Below, in pieces: positions 11,246 to 22,400 of a stretch of DNA of 64,000 nucleotides. Location: positions 9,606,505 to 9,670,504 of the forward strand of contig NC_045140.1 of assembly GCF_008831285.2 (NCBI RefSeq). The letters run 5' to 3'. This stretch comes from Nymphaea colorata. Taxonomy: Eukaryota; Streptophyta; Magnoliopsida; Nymphaeales; Nymphaeaceae. The translations under genes and the position numbers were made by a program. A model generated the notes under the pieces. It made no database searches and had not been told where the DNA came from. It was given only the letters and a program-made list of their open reading frames with translations. Every line of letters begins with the position of its first letter. Position 1 is the first letter of the stretch.

Positions 11246-14200
11246 TGTTCGCACCCCACTCCTTTTTCAAGGAGGTCGAAATGCGAGTCAGCAAAATTCT
11301 TTTAAAATTGGGGTTTTGAAAAAATTTTCAAGAGAAAGGGATCCGCTCGTCGGTACGAGGTCCAACCGTTCCTGCCGCCTTTAACAGGGGTAATTAGACC
11401 AAGGACTAAGGATCATTTGGATCATATATGAGTTATTGATGTAAGTCCTATATGCTTATGCATTGAGGTTTTGGATTCAAGAACCGAAATTCATTTTTTT
11501 GAATAAATGAATTTGAATATTGGGGGTTTTCAAGTTGGTTTAAAAACCTTTGTTTTGGTGTTATTTGAAACACATAATTCTTGAGGATTTTTGAAGATTT
11601 GCAATTGAGTTCTTTGTTGTGAACTCTAGATGATGATGATCATCTTATGATAAAAATTGATTTTGAACTCTTCTTTTGTCAAATCATGTGATTTGTAGAA
11701 TTCATTCTTTTGAAAGAACATAGGTTCCAAATTGTTAGAAAACATGTTGTTTTTCAAATGCACTTTGACCAAAAGATTATGAATGCATTGCTTGTGTTTT
11801 CTTTTGAAGTTAAGTGAGGTTTACAAATTCTCATTGCAATATGACTTGGTCACTTTTTGCAACTTAAATTTGAATCACTTAATTTCTTGAGAATGTGCAT
11901 GTGGTGCCATTGATTTTGAGTGAAAGTGAATGCATGAAACGAGAATGGAAACTATATGGAACATTCATTCTTCTCTCTCTTATAATCCCTCAAGGTTCAT
12001 TCATATGAAACATACATTCTTCACTCCCTCATAATCTCTCAAAGTCTGCATTGCACGTCATACCATCTATGCATGAAGATTGATTAAAATGTAGGACTTT
12101 CTCTATATGTGCTCATTATATGATTAAGCACATGAATTAGAGATGTAGTCCATAAGCTTGAGGCTTGACATAAAATTATCAAAATGGTGAAAATATATAA
12201 ATGATGTCAAGTTAAATCTTTGAAATGGATGGGAGACGTGGAGGACATACACTTTTGTCTCAAAATAGCTAAAAATCAGACATTGTGTTTATTTAAATAG
12301 CTGAAAATTGTCGACATTGATTCCAATAAATATGTTGTTTCTTAGATGGAAATGACAAGTCTTTCAAATAGATTCAAATTCCAGATTTGATAGTAATGAG
12401 ATCGTCAACTCTTTTGGATGATTCTAGGATAGTTGGTATTTCAAATATGTAAACTTTGGCATTCTTAAACCAATTCCTATGAAACATGATCTGATTTCAA
12501 CAACATACATACATCTTACGTATGGATTTGCTGAAATTAAGTAAAAATGAAATGAAAATTATTCATAGTCTTGCACTAGGAAAATCAATAAAAATGGCTC
12601 ATTTCCTTAAAAACCGATTTGAAAACATGTTCCAACCTGATTTTAAGGGAGGAATGTAATTTTTGACAAGAAATCGAATACATATATGTACATATATAAC
12701 AATGTATACATATACGTACCTTACTTTTCAAAATGAAATTTTATCAAGGGACCGCATGACTCATGAATCATGATGATTCATGGCTGGGTTCTTTTATGTA
12801 GGAAGATTGAAAACTTGTTTCAAATCTTCCCTACTACCCTTGATTAATTAAATTGAAAGACGTGAATCAAAATGACTGTGAATAAGAAAGAAAATAAAAC
12901 AATACTCAAGCTTATTCGTCATCATTTCGCCATGCAATGGTGGATCACATTCATAAAAACGTATCCATCCCTTATAGGCATTTTCATCATACGTGATGTA
13001 GCAAAATCACTCTCTCACCGTGGGATTCTCTCATAGTAGGGAGTTCAAAATGGTATTAAGTTGATTCCTTTGAAAGAGACGTGGCCTTGGGGCCCATTTC
13101 AAAATTTGATACTTGGGTTCATATTTAAGAAAAACCGACATATGCATGCATTATGCATTAACATGTACATTGAAGCGTAGGTTTCCCTTAGCTGGACATC
13201 ATTCCCAGCCGTAAGCAAATGAAAATAAACCCTCCCACGAATTGCTGGAATTAAAATAAATCAACAATAAGCTAAAGTAGAAGAGAAGTGAGTTAAGATC
13301 ACCTACCTTGCGGTTAGTCTTGATGTTTGTCCTTCGTCTTCACTTGTTTTCTTACTCAAGCAATCCTAAGCAAGAATCCAACCGTGGATTCCCTCTTTAC
13401 CACTCCAAATTCCAGCAAACAAGCTATTTCTTATTCAAGCTTAGCAAAGCTAGAATAAGAAATAGCTTGTTTGCTGGAATTTGGAGTGGTAAAGAGGGCT
13501 TCTCACCACGAAAATCCTAAGTAATGGTTCACTTAAGCACCCTAACTTAGCAAAATCAATGGGGAGAATAGAAGAAAGTGAAGAAGAGAATGGGAGAAAA
13601 AGGGGAAGGGGGCTTGGATGAACCTCTTCTCTCTTCCTTGGCTTCTCCCTCCTAGGTCATTGGCTGCAGCAATTTGATAGAATGCTCCAAAATTTTGTCC
13701 TCCCCCCTTGGTGGCCAAGGGGAGGTTTATATAGAGGAGGAGGTGGGTTCAACCACCTTCTTAACTCACATTGGGAACTTGCTTAAGACCTTGGGGACTT
13801 ATAAAATGAGTTAAATAGACTTTAAAGGCTCTAATTGACCATTTCTCAGCCTATTTCCACGAGCTAGGTGGGCTGGGCTAGGTTTGGTCAACATGGGTTC
13901 AGACCTAGGTGACCATTTTGACCAAAATTTTAGACGAAAATGCCCTTACACAGGGTTTTGCCCTTATTTTGTACTATTTATTTATTTTTTGTTTGAAATC
14001 GAGCTTATAAGGTTAAAACTTAGTTACTAAGCTCCAAATGCCATTGAATTATGATAATTAAATTTAAATTTTAATAAAATTTAAAAATTTTATCAAATTT
14101 GGTTCGAAAAGGGTATTTTCGTCCAAAACTTGATTGAAAATGGATTTCAACTGAATCAAACTTTCACTTGAGAAATTCAATTTAAATTTGGTATTTGATT

Positions 14201-15091
14201 CATGCATTTGACAAATTCAAATGTTTATTTGCCTTTCATAAACCATTTTAGGCTTTTTAATCTTAAGTTGACCGCAGAAGGGCAAAATTGTCCAAATTGA
14301 TCAATTTCGACCAATTGACCAAAGTCAAAGCTCATTTGCAAGTAGTTTGACTTTATTTGAGGTAATTTGATAAATTTGGCTCAAGAAAGCTCTTAATTGA
14401 GTTAAATTGTACTTTGACTGAGTTTAGTCAAAGTGGGTTTGGTTCGGTCAAAGTCTATTTTCGTCCATTAATTGGATCATAAGACAAACTTACGTTTTGA
14501 CTGTGTTGAGTCCATGGTGACCGAACCTAGCTAGAATTGGCACCACATTTGAGTGCACCCGGGTCAAACCTACTTGGATTAAGTAGGTTATGTGAGTTTG
14601 ACCAGTCTAGTAATTGCTTCCTTGAAATGATTTTTTTCTTTAAGGAGGACCTGCTTAAAGAAGAGAGAGAGACATAAATGTCTCTTTTTTCCTAGGTTTC
14701 TCCTTTATTTCTTCTTGAAAATGACTTTTCTTCAATTAATTTAAGAGAAAATATTTATTTATTATTTTTTTGACATGGAGGGGGCATGGCCCCTGGGGGG
14801 CTCTTGACCACACGTGGGTCCCACGTAGCATTTTAGACTGAATTAGATCCAATTCTTGGATCTAAGTCAAAATTTGTATTTTGCAATTGGATTTGGATTT
14901 CAAATGACATTTGCAATTGAATTTGGACTCGTAATCCTGCATTGGGATTCGTGTATCGGGTTAAATTCACGATTTGAATCTAATTGTTCTTTAGATTCGA
15001 AATTGGCTTTGAAATTGTAAATTTTCACAATTCTTTTGTGAAATTTTCGCATTGCTTCAATTTTGATGTGGAAAAATTTGGGGTGTTAACA
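11246..15091 (-). mobile_element. Probable solo LTR (3.85 kb) nested in the hAT
   Basis: The block starts TGTTCGCACCCC and ends GGGGTGTTAACA, i.e. a TG..CA element with short inverted ends, and is flanked by the 5-bp duplication CACAC (11241-11245 and 15092-15096). Neither gag/pol coding sequence nor a repeat of one end near the other is visible, so it looks like one very long LTR left after recombination rather than a full element. Read on the minus strand there is a TATA box (CTATATAAACC, at about 13730) some 1.35 kb from the end at 15091, which fits U3 followed by R. LTRs of this length are known from the Tat/Ogre group of Ty3/gypsy elements; the assignment to that group is inference. Confidence 0.6.
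13391..13498. repeat. Near-perfect 108-bp palindrome (hairpin)
   Basis: The 46 bases 13391-13436 are the exact reverse complement of 13453-13498. Inside them, after a single A/A mismatch, five more base pairs form, leaving a four-base loop at 13443-13446. RNA from either strand would fold into a stem of about 51 bp. Confidence 0.9.
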
Positions 15092-15330
15092 CACACGTTA
15101 TGTTTTATTGAGACTTACAAAACAATATAACAAATCATAATCACAATAGCTGATGAAACTAGGAGTTACTATCATATAAAGCATGTACAAGAAAAATGAA
15201 AAGGCTAAACCAGATAATGATGAATGGACTAAAGATGAATAATCTAACTTTGTTGGCTACAATTTTTCTCATATATATATGAAAGCAATGGAAAGGAGAG
15301 TAGCTCCGAGCATGCAAGACATTGGTTCCC

Positions 15331-15495
15331 ATTAACAAAATGAACCCATTTGGATATTTCTATCTTGTGAAAACATGATAACAAGTTTAGAAATTAAAGA
15401 TCTCTTCCACAAACAAATCATAGTGCAACAAGTATGAGACCTATAAAACAATGTGGTTGCCAAAATTTTAATGTTCATTACTCTTACATGTTATG
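15331..15495. repeat. Internal hAT duplication, copy 2
   Basis: Second copy of 11081-11245. Its continuation (ACATGTTATGTCTTCATGAG) also resembles the sequence just right of the LTR insertion (ACACGTTATGTTTTATTGAG, from about 15093), so the repeated unit runs on to about 15560. Confidence 0.65.
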
Positions 15496-15661
15496 TCTTC
15501 ATGAGACCTACAAAACAATGTAACAAATCACAATCATAATAACTAATAATTATACCATATTATTTCAAAAATGTAAATAGCACAATAGACATACGAAAAC
15601 TGAATTAGAAGATCAACTTGAACCATTTTAATGATATATATTCGCTTGTTTCATCCTCAAC

Positions 15662-17832
15662 TTAAAAGAAATACATGTAGTCAATTAATGAATGATTCAT
15701 AAAATATTTAATGAATACAATTTCTTCAAAATATACTCCTATTCTTGACACTTCATGCATTGAATCACCATCATTCTTTACCCAATCATCCAAACAAACC
15801 AAAGCTTCAACTGTTTTTTGTTTCAATGGACTATGACTATCATTAAGAATTTGACCTCCTGTACTAAAAGTTTTTTCTAGAGCAACAAAAGTTATTGGAA
15901 TTGACAACAGATCACGTGCCATTTGTGAAAGAATTTGATACTTGTATTCCTCGTCCTTCCATCAATGCAAAATATTAAAAGAATCATCATCATCACTATC
16001 ATCATGCTTAATCAATCCATCATCTAAATATATGTCTATTTCAGATTTGGTGACCTGAAAAGCAACATTCTTAACTTTACCTAAGAACTTAAAAAATAGC
16101 TTTCTTCCATAGTGTGGTGTGTCTCGACCTAGACTCGTGGAGGAATTATTTGATTTGGTAGAAGTGTTGGCATCCACTTTATTTCTTTGAACATAAGTTT
16201 CATAAACATCTTACAAAGATTGTTTTACCATTTGTATTTGTTCTTCCTTTTCTTCTCTTGATTGGCAAAATTTTGAAAAGACATATTCTAATAATGAGAG
16301 TTTTGTGTGTGGATCCAATGTGCATGCAATAGTCATTAACAAATTAAAGGATTTCCCATATTTATCAAATATTTCTTTCATTTTCATTGTCATTGCCTTC
16401 ATAAATTTGTCTTTATTTTCAACTTTTTCCTGTAATATTTCTTGAAGTCTCTAAATTTCAAGAAAAAACAAGTTTGTTGTTGCATAAGATGACCTAAAAA
16501 ATAAGGTGGAGACATCATGGACAGCTTGAAGAAAATCACATATCACTGCTATTTTTTTTCAATCCTCAGGTCCAAACAACCATATCAAGCATGGGTCTTC
16601 CATGTTATATCTTGAAAAAGCATCTTTATATGTGAGGGTTGTTTCCAGCATAAAATATGTTGAATTCCATCGAGTGGATACATCTAACCCTAACTTTTTT
16701 GTTGTTGAAATTTTCAACTCTCTAGCTGTAGTTGCAAACCCATGAAGTCTTGAAGATGAAACTCTGGTATACTTTACTGCATCTCTAATGCTAATGATTT
16801 CATCTTTAATGACACTCGACCCGTCTTATACCATTAGATCTAAAATATGTGCATAACATCGCATATGAAAAAATTTACCTCCATAATACAAGTTAATGTC
16901 ACTTTTTTCCATGTTTTATTTTAATTTTCTAACAAGAACATCATTTGATGAAGCATTGTTAACTGTAATAGATATTATTTTCTTTTTAATCTCTCAATCT
17001 GTAAGATGCTTAGCAATTACATTTGCAGGGTTTAGGGTTTAGGGTTTAGGGTTTAGGGTTAGTATGAGGTGGCTCAACTTTAGTAAAGTTGATGATACGT
17101 TGTTATATTCTACTCTTTATCAATGAAATGCACTGTTAATGTCATATACCTAAGTTGTTGATTCAATGTCCACATATCTATAGTCAAAGCAATCTTATCA
17201 ACACTGTTCAAAACTTCTTTCAATTTCTTCTTTTTATCTTCATACAAATTTATTACATCTCTCCTAACTGTCATTCTTGAAACTGACACCTACTTAGGAA
17301 AATTAAACCTAAGAAGGAATCTAAACCAACAATTATCCACTATAGAAAAGGTGTGTTATTCGGTTGCCACTAATTTTGCGATTATCTCTCTTATTGATTG
17401 AGCATCAAAATTAGAACTCATTTCTATAATTTTTTTCATGACATCTGAAGTCTCTCCTGATTTAAAACTTAAAACTGATTGCTTTTGTTTAGCAAAATGT
17501 GTCAATCATTTGTGTCTTCTCATTGATAATGTAGATCCACTTATACTTATCATAAATAATGTACTATAATACTTACATTTCTCTTTTTTCACATAATTTA
17601 TAATTACTTCATTAAAATCATTTCATAATGTAGAAGTCTTTGCTTTTGATCTTTTTGCACTACTTACAAGTGCTTCATGAGCATCTATTGAAACTCTTTC
17701 ATTTTCAGTGTCTTGCGAATCCATAAGAGTTTCATTATAGAAATGTATTCTAATTGGGACATTGCTTGAGCTTTGTCTCGAATCACATACTTGCTTGCCC
17801 TTTTGAATGATATTTCTTTCTAAATTTGTCAT
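15662..17832 (-). pseudogene. hAT transposase (RICESLEEPER/DAYSLEEPER-like), broken
   Basis: Read on the minus strand from 17832, broken frames give the standard order. First comes an N-terminal tail (MTNLERNIIQ). A BED zinc-finger remnant lies at about 17460-17620 (KCKYYSTL, then SMRRHK). Catalytic-core segments follow, including LTIDMWT near 17190, ITVNNASSND near 16950, RCYAHILDLMV near 16840 and LDVSTRWNSTY near 16670. The C-terminal dimerisation domain at 15662-15922 reads MARDLLSIPITFVALEKTFSTGG. A stop-filled tract and an insert of telomeric repeats (17027-17061) break the core. Acidic/Asp-rich spacers (HDDSDDDD) are typical of the family. It lies in the middle of the hAT element and is its only transposase. 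Confidence 0.85.
17027..17061 (+). repeat. Interstitial telomeric repeat (TTTAGGG)n
   Basis: Four complete TTTAGGG units preceded by AGGG and followed by a partial unit. They lie inside the transposase coding region, between the segments that read FTKVEPPHT and VIAKHLTD, and so were gained after the transposase was last functional. Short tracts of this kind are usually left by telomerase or end-joining at a healed break. Confidence 0.95.
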
Positions 17833-18474
17833 TCTTTAAACAATTAGGTTGTCTTTCTTTAGCTCAAGCTATTCTCCTTGAACATGAAATTTGTGTTAAA
17901 CTAAGCAAAAAATAGATGAAAAAGAAACATATGGTTTCAAATCGAACCAACTTTTAACATGAAGTAGAAAGCTATTATGTAACATGACTGGCCAAAATTA
18001 TACATAGAGTATGAGTGATTTTAATTTTATATAGAAGTTATCTTGATAAGAGCATGCAAAAGAAATAAGTCTGTAAAAGTAGGCTGGAGATTAAAGAATG
18101 AAGGTTGTCATTTATGTACATGCAAAACTTGTATTACATCCTGACAATAGATGAAAAAGAAAAGGATAAGAACATGCAAAATAAATAGGATATGAAATAG
18201 AATAATAATGATTGTCTCAATCTCAAGATAAAAGAGTAAGCAAGAAGATCAAACACCCATAGTCATAGAAAGAGATGCATGCGCCCTAAACAACCAATAT
18301 CAGAATATTGAGAAGGTAATTGGAATTGGGAGTCTGTAGGAACACAAGAACATTTTCATCTGTCGAGTAAGCATCAACTCCAACAAGAAACCATTTAGAA
18401 AGAAGACAACATCCAGACACTAGTCACAGAGAAAATCAATCTAAAAAAAATGGCTTAGGGAGGGAACTCAATAC

Positions 18475-18576
18475 TTGTGGTGGCCAAGATGCTGAAAGTG
18501 GCAGGTTCCCCACTCTCGATCGGATCTAGGTTGATGTCCAGTTCCTTCACCTTAACTGCGTAATTATCTCTACCAC
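18475..18576 (-). pseudogene. Probable captured exon of an ML-domain (MD-2/NPC2-like) lipid-binding protein
   Basis: Read on the minus strand, 102 bases lie between an acceptor-like TTGCAG and a donor-like GTATTG. They translate without stops to NYAVKVKELDINLDPI, then SGEPATFSILATT, which fits the first beta strands of plant ML-domain proteins (putative phosphatidylglycerol/phosphatidylinositol transfer proteins), where motifs such as YxVKV and GxPATFxIS are usual. No neighbouring exon with the rest of the domain is seen, although a good donor-like sequence (GTAAGTACC) lies 5' at about 18917. The fragment is wholly inside the hAT element, so I read it as a host exon copied by the transposon. 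The protein match is by eye only. Confidence 0.55.
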
Positions 18577-19302
18577 CTGCAACCTCCATCCCAAAAACAA
18601 ATCACCCAAATAACAAAAAGAAGCAACAAGCCAATTGCCATCTTCCCAACTAATTACTCCCAAGAAATTTCTTGGGTTTTCTTCCATTTGCTAAAGAAGA
18701 TAATATGATGGAATCGAGTTAAAGGCTTTACAAGCCCCGTAAAATCTTAGATTAAAAAAGAAATAATGCTACAGGAAGAAGATCACGATTTACTTACACT
18801 GAAAGGAAATCGTGAGAATTAACAGCTACAAGAGGAAAGAGAAAAAGGGACATAACCCATTAATTGATGTTTGTCTTTTCCTTTTCTTATGATTTAGAAC
18901 AAACAGGTACTTACTGACTCAAAGTTCTACCAGGGTCATCAAAATGGCGGAACCTGATGGTCTTCAACTCAACGTCTCAACGTGGTGTTGGTGGGCCGAC
19001 AACAAGGGGAGATCGGGAGAAGGCAGTGGCTTGAGGCATCAGACATCGCTTCACCTAAAACCTTGAAGCGGAGTTATGAGGGTTTTGTTTGGGGGTAAGA
19101 CTTTTCGAAATGAGAGAGAGAACAAAAGGGCAAAGGCAAAATGAAAACACTGAAGTTAGGCTCGAATTCAACTTGATTATTTGAACAAGATGACTCATGA
19201 ACTTGAGTTCAACTCATTAAGCAAATAACTAGGCTCGAACTCGTTCATGAGCCAAGCTTTATTGAGTTGTAGTTCGACTCTTTGTTCACTCCTAAGCATA
19301 GA

Positions 19303-19530
19303 TCAAAAAATTTTAGCAACGACTTACAGACTAAATAGTTTTAGACAGTTTCTATTAAACAAAAAGGAAATTTTTGTGAGAATAGATTATGACACCATAG
19401 TAAACTTCTATGAAAATAAAAACTCAAAGGTTAGCCAGAGGTAGTGGGTGGTATTCATGGACACCCTATTAAATCAAAATTGTAAGGTAAAAAATTCAAA
19501 TACATAAGAGGAGAAGAAAATAAGGTAGTT
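19303..19530 (+). pseudogene. Endogenous caulimovirid RNase H, 3' part
   Basis: The frame picks up directly after the hAT target duplication with ILATTYRLNSFRQFLLNKK, then RIDYDTIVNFYE, which are RNase H blocks of Caulimoviridae (the Asp of RIDYD corresponds to a catalytic acidic residue). A stop follows SQR and further stops occur. Together with 9719-10028 this shows that virus and hAT are nested: one viral domain, split by the transposon. Confidence 0.8.
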
Positions 19531-21345
19531 GACATACTTAGCAGATATCTAAAAGATGAGTAGATATATAGAGATGTATGAATTCGAGATAAGAAGATTG
19601 AACAAGATAATAAGATATTTAGAACAATTTTGAAGAAGAATACAAGCTATAGATTTTAACCTTTCCATGAAGATAAGGCAATTAAGTGACCAACTATTAT
19701 ATTACATTAAACATCCATGAAATGATTACTGCTATGAAAAGGATTGGAGCTCATATGCCATCAGATTTAGATCCATCACTGGAGTAAGATAAAATAATAG
19801 GAAGTGTGGCCTCATTATTTGTGGGAGCAACAATACAAAGACTTTCTTTTAAGGAAAGGATAAACATCATAAATGGTAGATTTAAATTTCTTGTAAGTAG
19901 CCATTAGCCACAGTAGCAAAGATAAAATGCATTTTTACCTAACAAAACCCTTTTGTGCAGAGAAAGATGACCCATCAAATTGACTCACTTCGTCCAAGTA
20001 AATCTAGATCTGAACTTACCTATCTTCCCCTCTAGATCAAACCTAGCATTTAGAACACTCCATGGCCTTATCCTAGACCTGAAATTCCAAATATTGCTTG
20101 AAAATCTATGGCAAAACAAAAAAAAAAGTTCATTCTTTTTCAAAAGTCCTTATTCTTCTAGCAATTCATTTAAACATGGAAAAAATGAACCTTATAAACT
20201 AGAACCCTACCAGAAATCTGCCTAGAACATATGCCATTCTGACCCAAAAGTCTTGATGCCTATCTGGACCTAGAAAAAAGTTCAAAGAATCACAAACTGA
20301 AGTAGAATGCCATTAAAAAGAATTATTAGGGAAGATGGATAAAGCAGAAACCGAGAAAAAACTTTTTGAAAGAACAATGGCCAAAGGAAAGTATTAGTGG
20401 GAACACAAAAATGAGAGTTTTTCTCTTAACATCCCAGCAGTCAAAGACCAGATATATAATATTGTTCTAAAAAAAAGGAGAAAAGATCAAGGTAATATGC
20501 AAGACTTGCTCCTAATGATGGTTAAGAGTTCCCTAATGAGAAAACTAGATTGGGGTTTTGTATTATAAGATATCAAGAAGACCATCACATAGACAACTCT
20601 TTCTGCAAGTGTAATCAAGGTTTCTGTACATTTCAAGCTAGCCTAAATTTCAAGACATTGCAAAACCAAGAACTCCAAGGTATCAAACTCACTCCTCATC
20701 AGCTAATGAATTGGGGATTCCTCAAAAGAATTATAATGACAGAAAAAGAGAAGAATAAACAAGTAACATTCAACTGGCAGTTAGCATACATCTTACAGAC
20801 ATGTTTGCCTGAAATTGGGCAAAAGAAAATGGGTTTGTAAATGTTGAAATAGAAGCAGTGCCACCTTCATACAATATCTTTGTGATGCTAAACTGGAAAT
20901 ATTAATTAGGATATTTAATTATTCCCTCCTGGTTCAAACAAGAATTTCTATAGAAGTCTTGGGAGAACCTTTTCGAGACAGTGTAATGAAGAATAAAAAG
21001 ATGAAGGACATACACAATGTCACGAGAATGGAAGGCAAGCTGGAATAAATTCTATCTTCTTATTTCAAAATACATCATGACTAGAATTTACGTCACGGAA
21101 TGTAACCAAGGTAAATGGCAAACCTATGCATTCCTTTTCAAGAATTTGCATTGATCCAAGTTTGCATGAACATTTTTGCCAAATCTTGGAAAATAGTAGA
21201 ATTGGGAGACATAGAAAGTAACAAGACTGTACTTAGTACTAATTTAGGCTATGGAGGAAATGAAGATGATGAGTACAACTTCAACAAAATAGCCAAGACA
21301 AACACAAACAGCATAATGGAATAACAAGCTCAGACAAGAAAGAAG
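19530..21345 (+). pseudogene. Viral sequence 3' of RNase H, unassigned and degenerate
   Basis: The region has several short plus-strand open pieces (19980-20225, 20550-20840, 21115-21324) without domains I recognise. It lies between RNase H and the 3' promoter copy, where some caulimovirids carry a second ORF or translational transactivator. Composition is A-rich on the plus strand, as in the rest of the viral sequence. Function cannot be told. Confidence 0.4.
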
Positions 21346-21989
21346 CTACAAAGTGTTTAAACTTGTAGCCTACTGTTTGTCAATTTTCAAAAATTTTGAC
21401 CATTGTAAGTTATTGGTAAAACTTTATAGGTAAGGTACTCCCCATATATAATCAAGTATCATTCATTTGAGGAAGTGCGTGATAAACTTCTCTTTGGTAA
21501 AATCCATCAAGACAAATATGGTTTTACATTGTAGATTATTGTATGAAAATCCATCCTATAAAAACATTCTAAGTAAAATATGAGTTCTACGTTTGTAATT
21601 TTTTTTTGTAGAAAAATTCACCATGTGATAACTTCACAAGATAAAATTTGGATTAATATACTAAGGCAAATAATTCAAGGGACCTCTAGAAGAAGAATAA
21701 AGGCACCAACAAACAAAAGGAATATGCTTTCACCACAATATCACAAAGAGATTCCACTACTATTAGCATTGTTGTAGATAATGGTAGAAAAAGATGATAT
21801 GATCCACACACCTATAACTTTAACCAAACACACAACATTTGTCAATCATATTCGTAGAAAACTTTGTTGCCTTGTAATAATGTGATAATGCTACTTTTAC
21901 TTTATCAAGGAAGTGATTCCCTTTTGTATTTTGTAATTATGCAACTTTGCTTTTCATCTTGTCAGAAAAGAATCATATTCCTTTTCCAA

Positions 21990-22400
21990 ATTGTAGCTTG
22001 GTTTGAAGTTGGAAAGCTATAAAAGCCTTAGTACCACACCTGAGGAAGCATCACATCCTCTTTGACCATCTCCTCTCAGTCTCCACCCTAACTCCTTCGT
22101 TCCTTTCACTTTCTCTTTCTCTCTATTCCTCCTCCTCGCTTCAAGCATCTTGCAAGTGAACCAACGCCTTTTTCAGTTGGAATCTGAAAGCTGTTGGATG
22201 CAATGCCAACAGCTTTCGCCTCTAACTTATAACGTTATTCCTGTGTTTCTAAAATTTCGACTCTCTAAACAAGCCATTACCTCCTCAGGTGCTGGACTAA
22301 CACTTTTATAGCTTTCTGATTTCAAGCCAAACAAATAGATATATATAAATACCAAGCTCTAGAAATAGATAGACGACTTGCAAAACTACACTAACAGATA
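21990..22400 (+). promoter_or_regulatory. 3' promoter/leader copy of the endogenous pararetrovirus
   Basis: It contains GGTTTGAAGTTGGAAAG, a TATA box CTATAAAAGCC (about 22018), a pyrimidine-rich leader and CAACGCCTTTTTCAG. These match the 5' copy (5081-5410). Directly after it, 22255-22350 repeats the promoter in the opposite orientation (complement of CTATTTGTTTGGCTTGAAAT...AGCTATAAAAG), so two promoter copies face each other here. Confidence 0.5.

Larger units (their letters stand above)
10037..19294 (-). mobile_element. 9.26-kb hAT-superfamily DNA transposon with intact ends
   Basis: The left end reads TAGGGGTGAAC and the right end GTTCACTCCTA, an 11-bp inverted repeat with one mismatch. 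It is flanked on both sides by the 8-bp duplication AGCATAGA (10029-10036 and 19295-19302), the target-site length of hAT elements. Subterminal zones on both sides (10050-10210 and 19150-19285) carry scattered CTCGA/GAGCTC-type words, as hAT subterminal repeats often do. A minus-strand transposase remnant lies inside (15662-17832). The element also holds a probable solo LTR, telomeric repeats and a probable captured exon. The transposase is broken, so it can no longer move by itself. It sits in the RNase H part of the endogenous virus. Confidence 0.9.
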
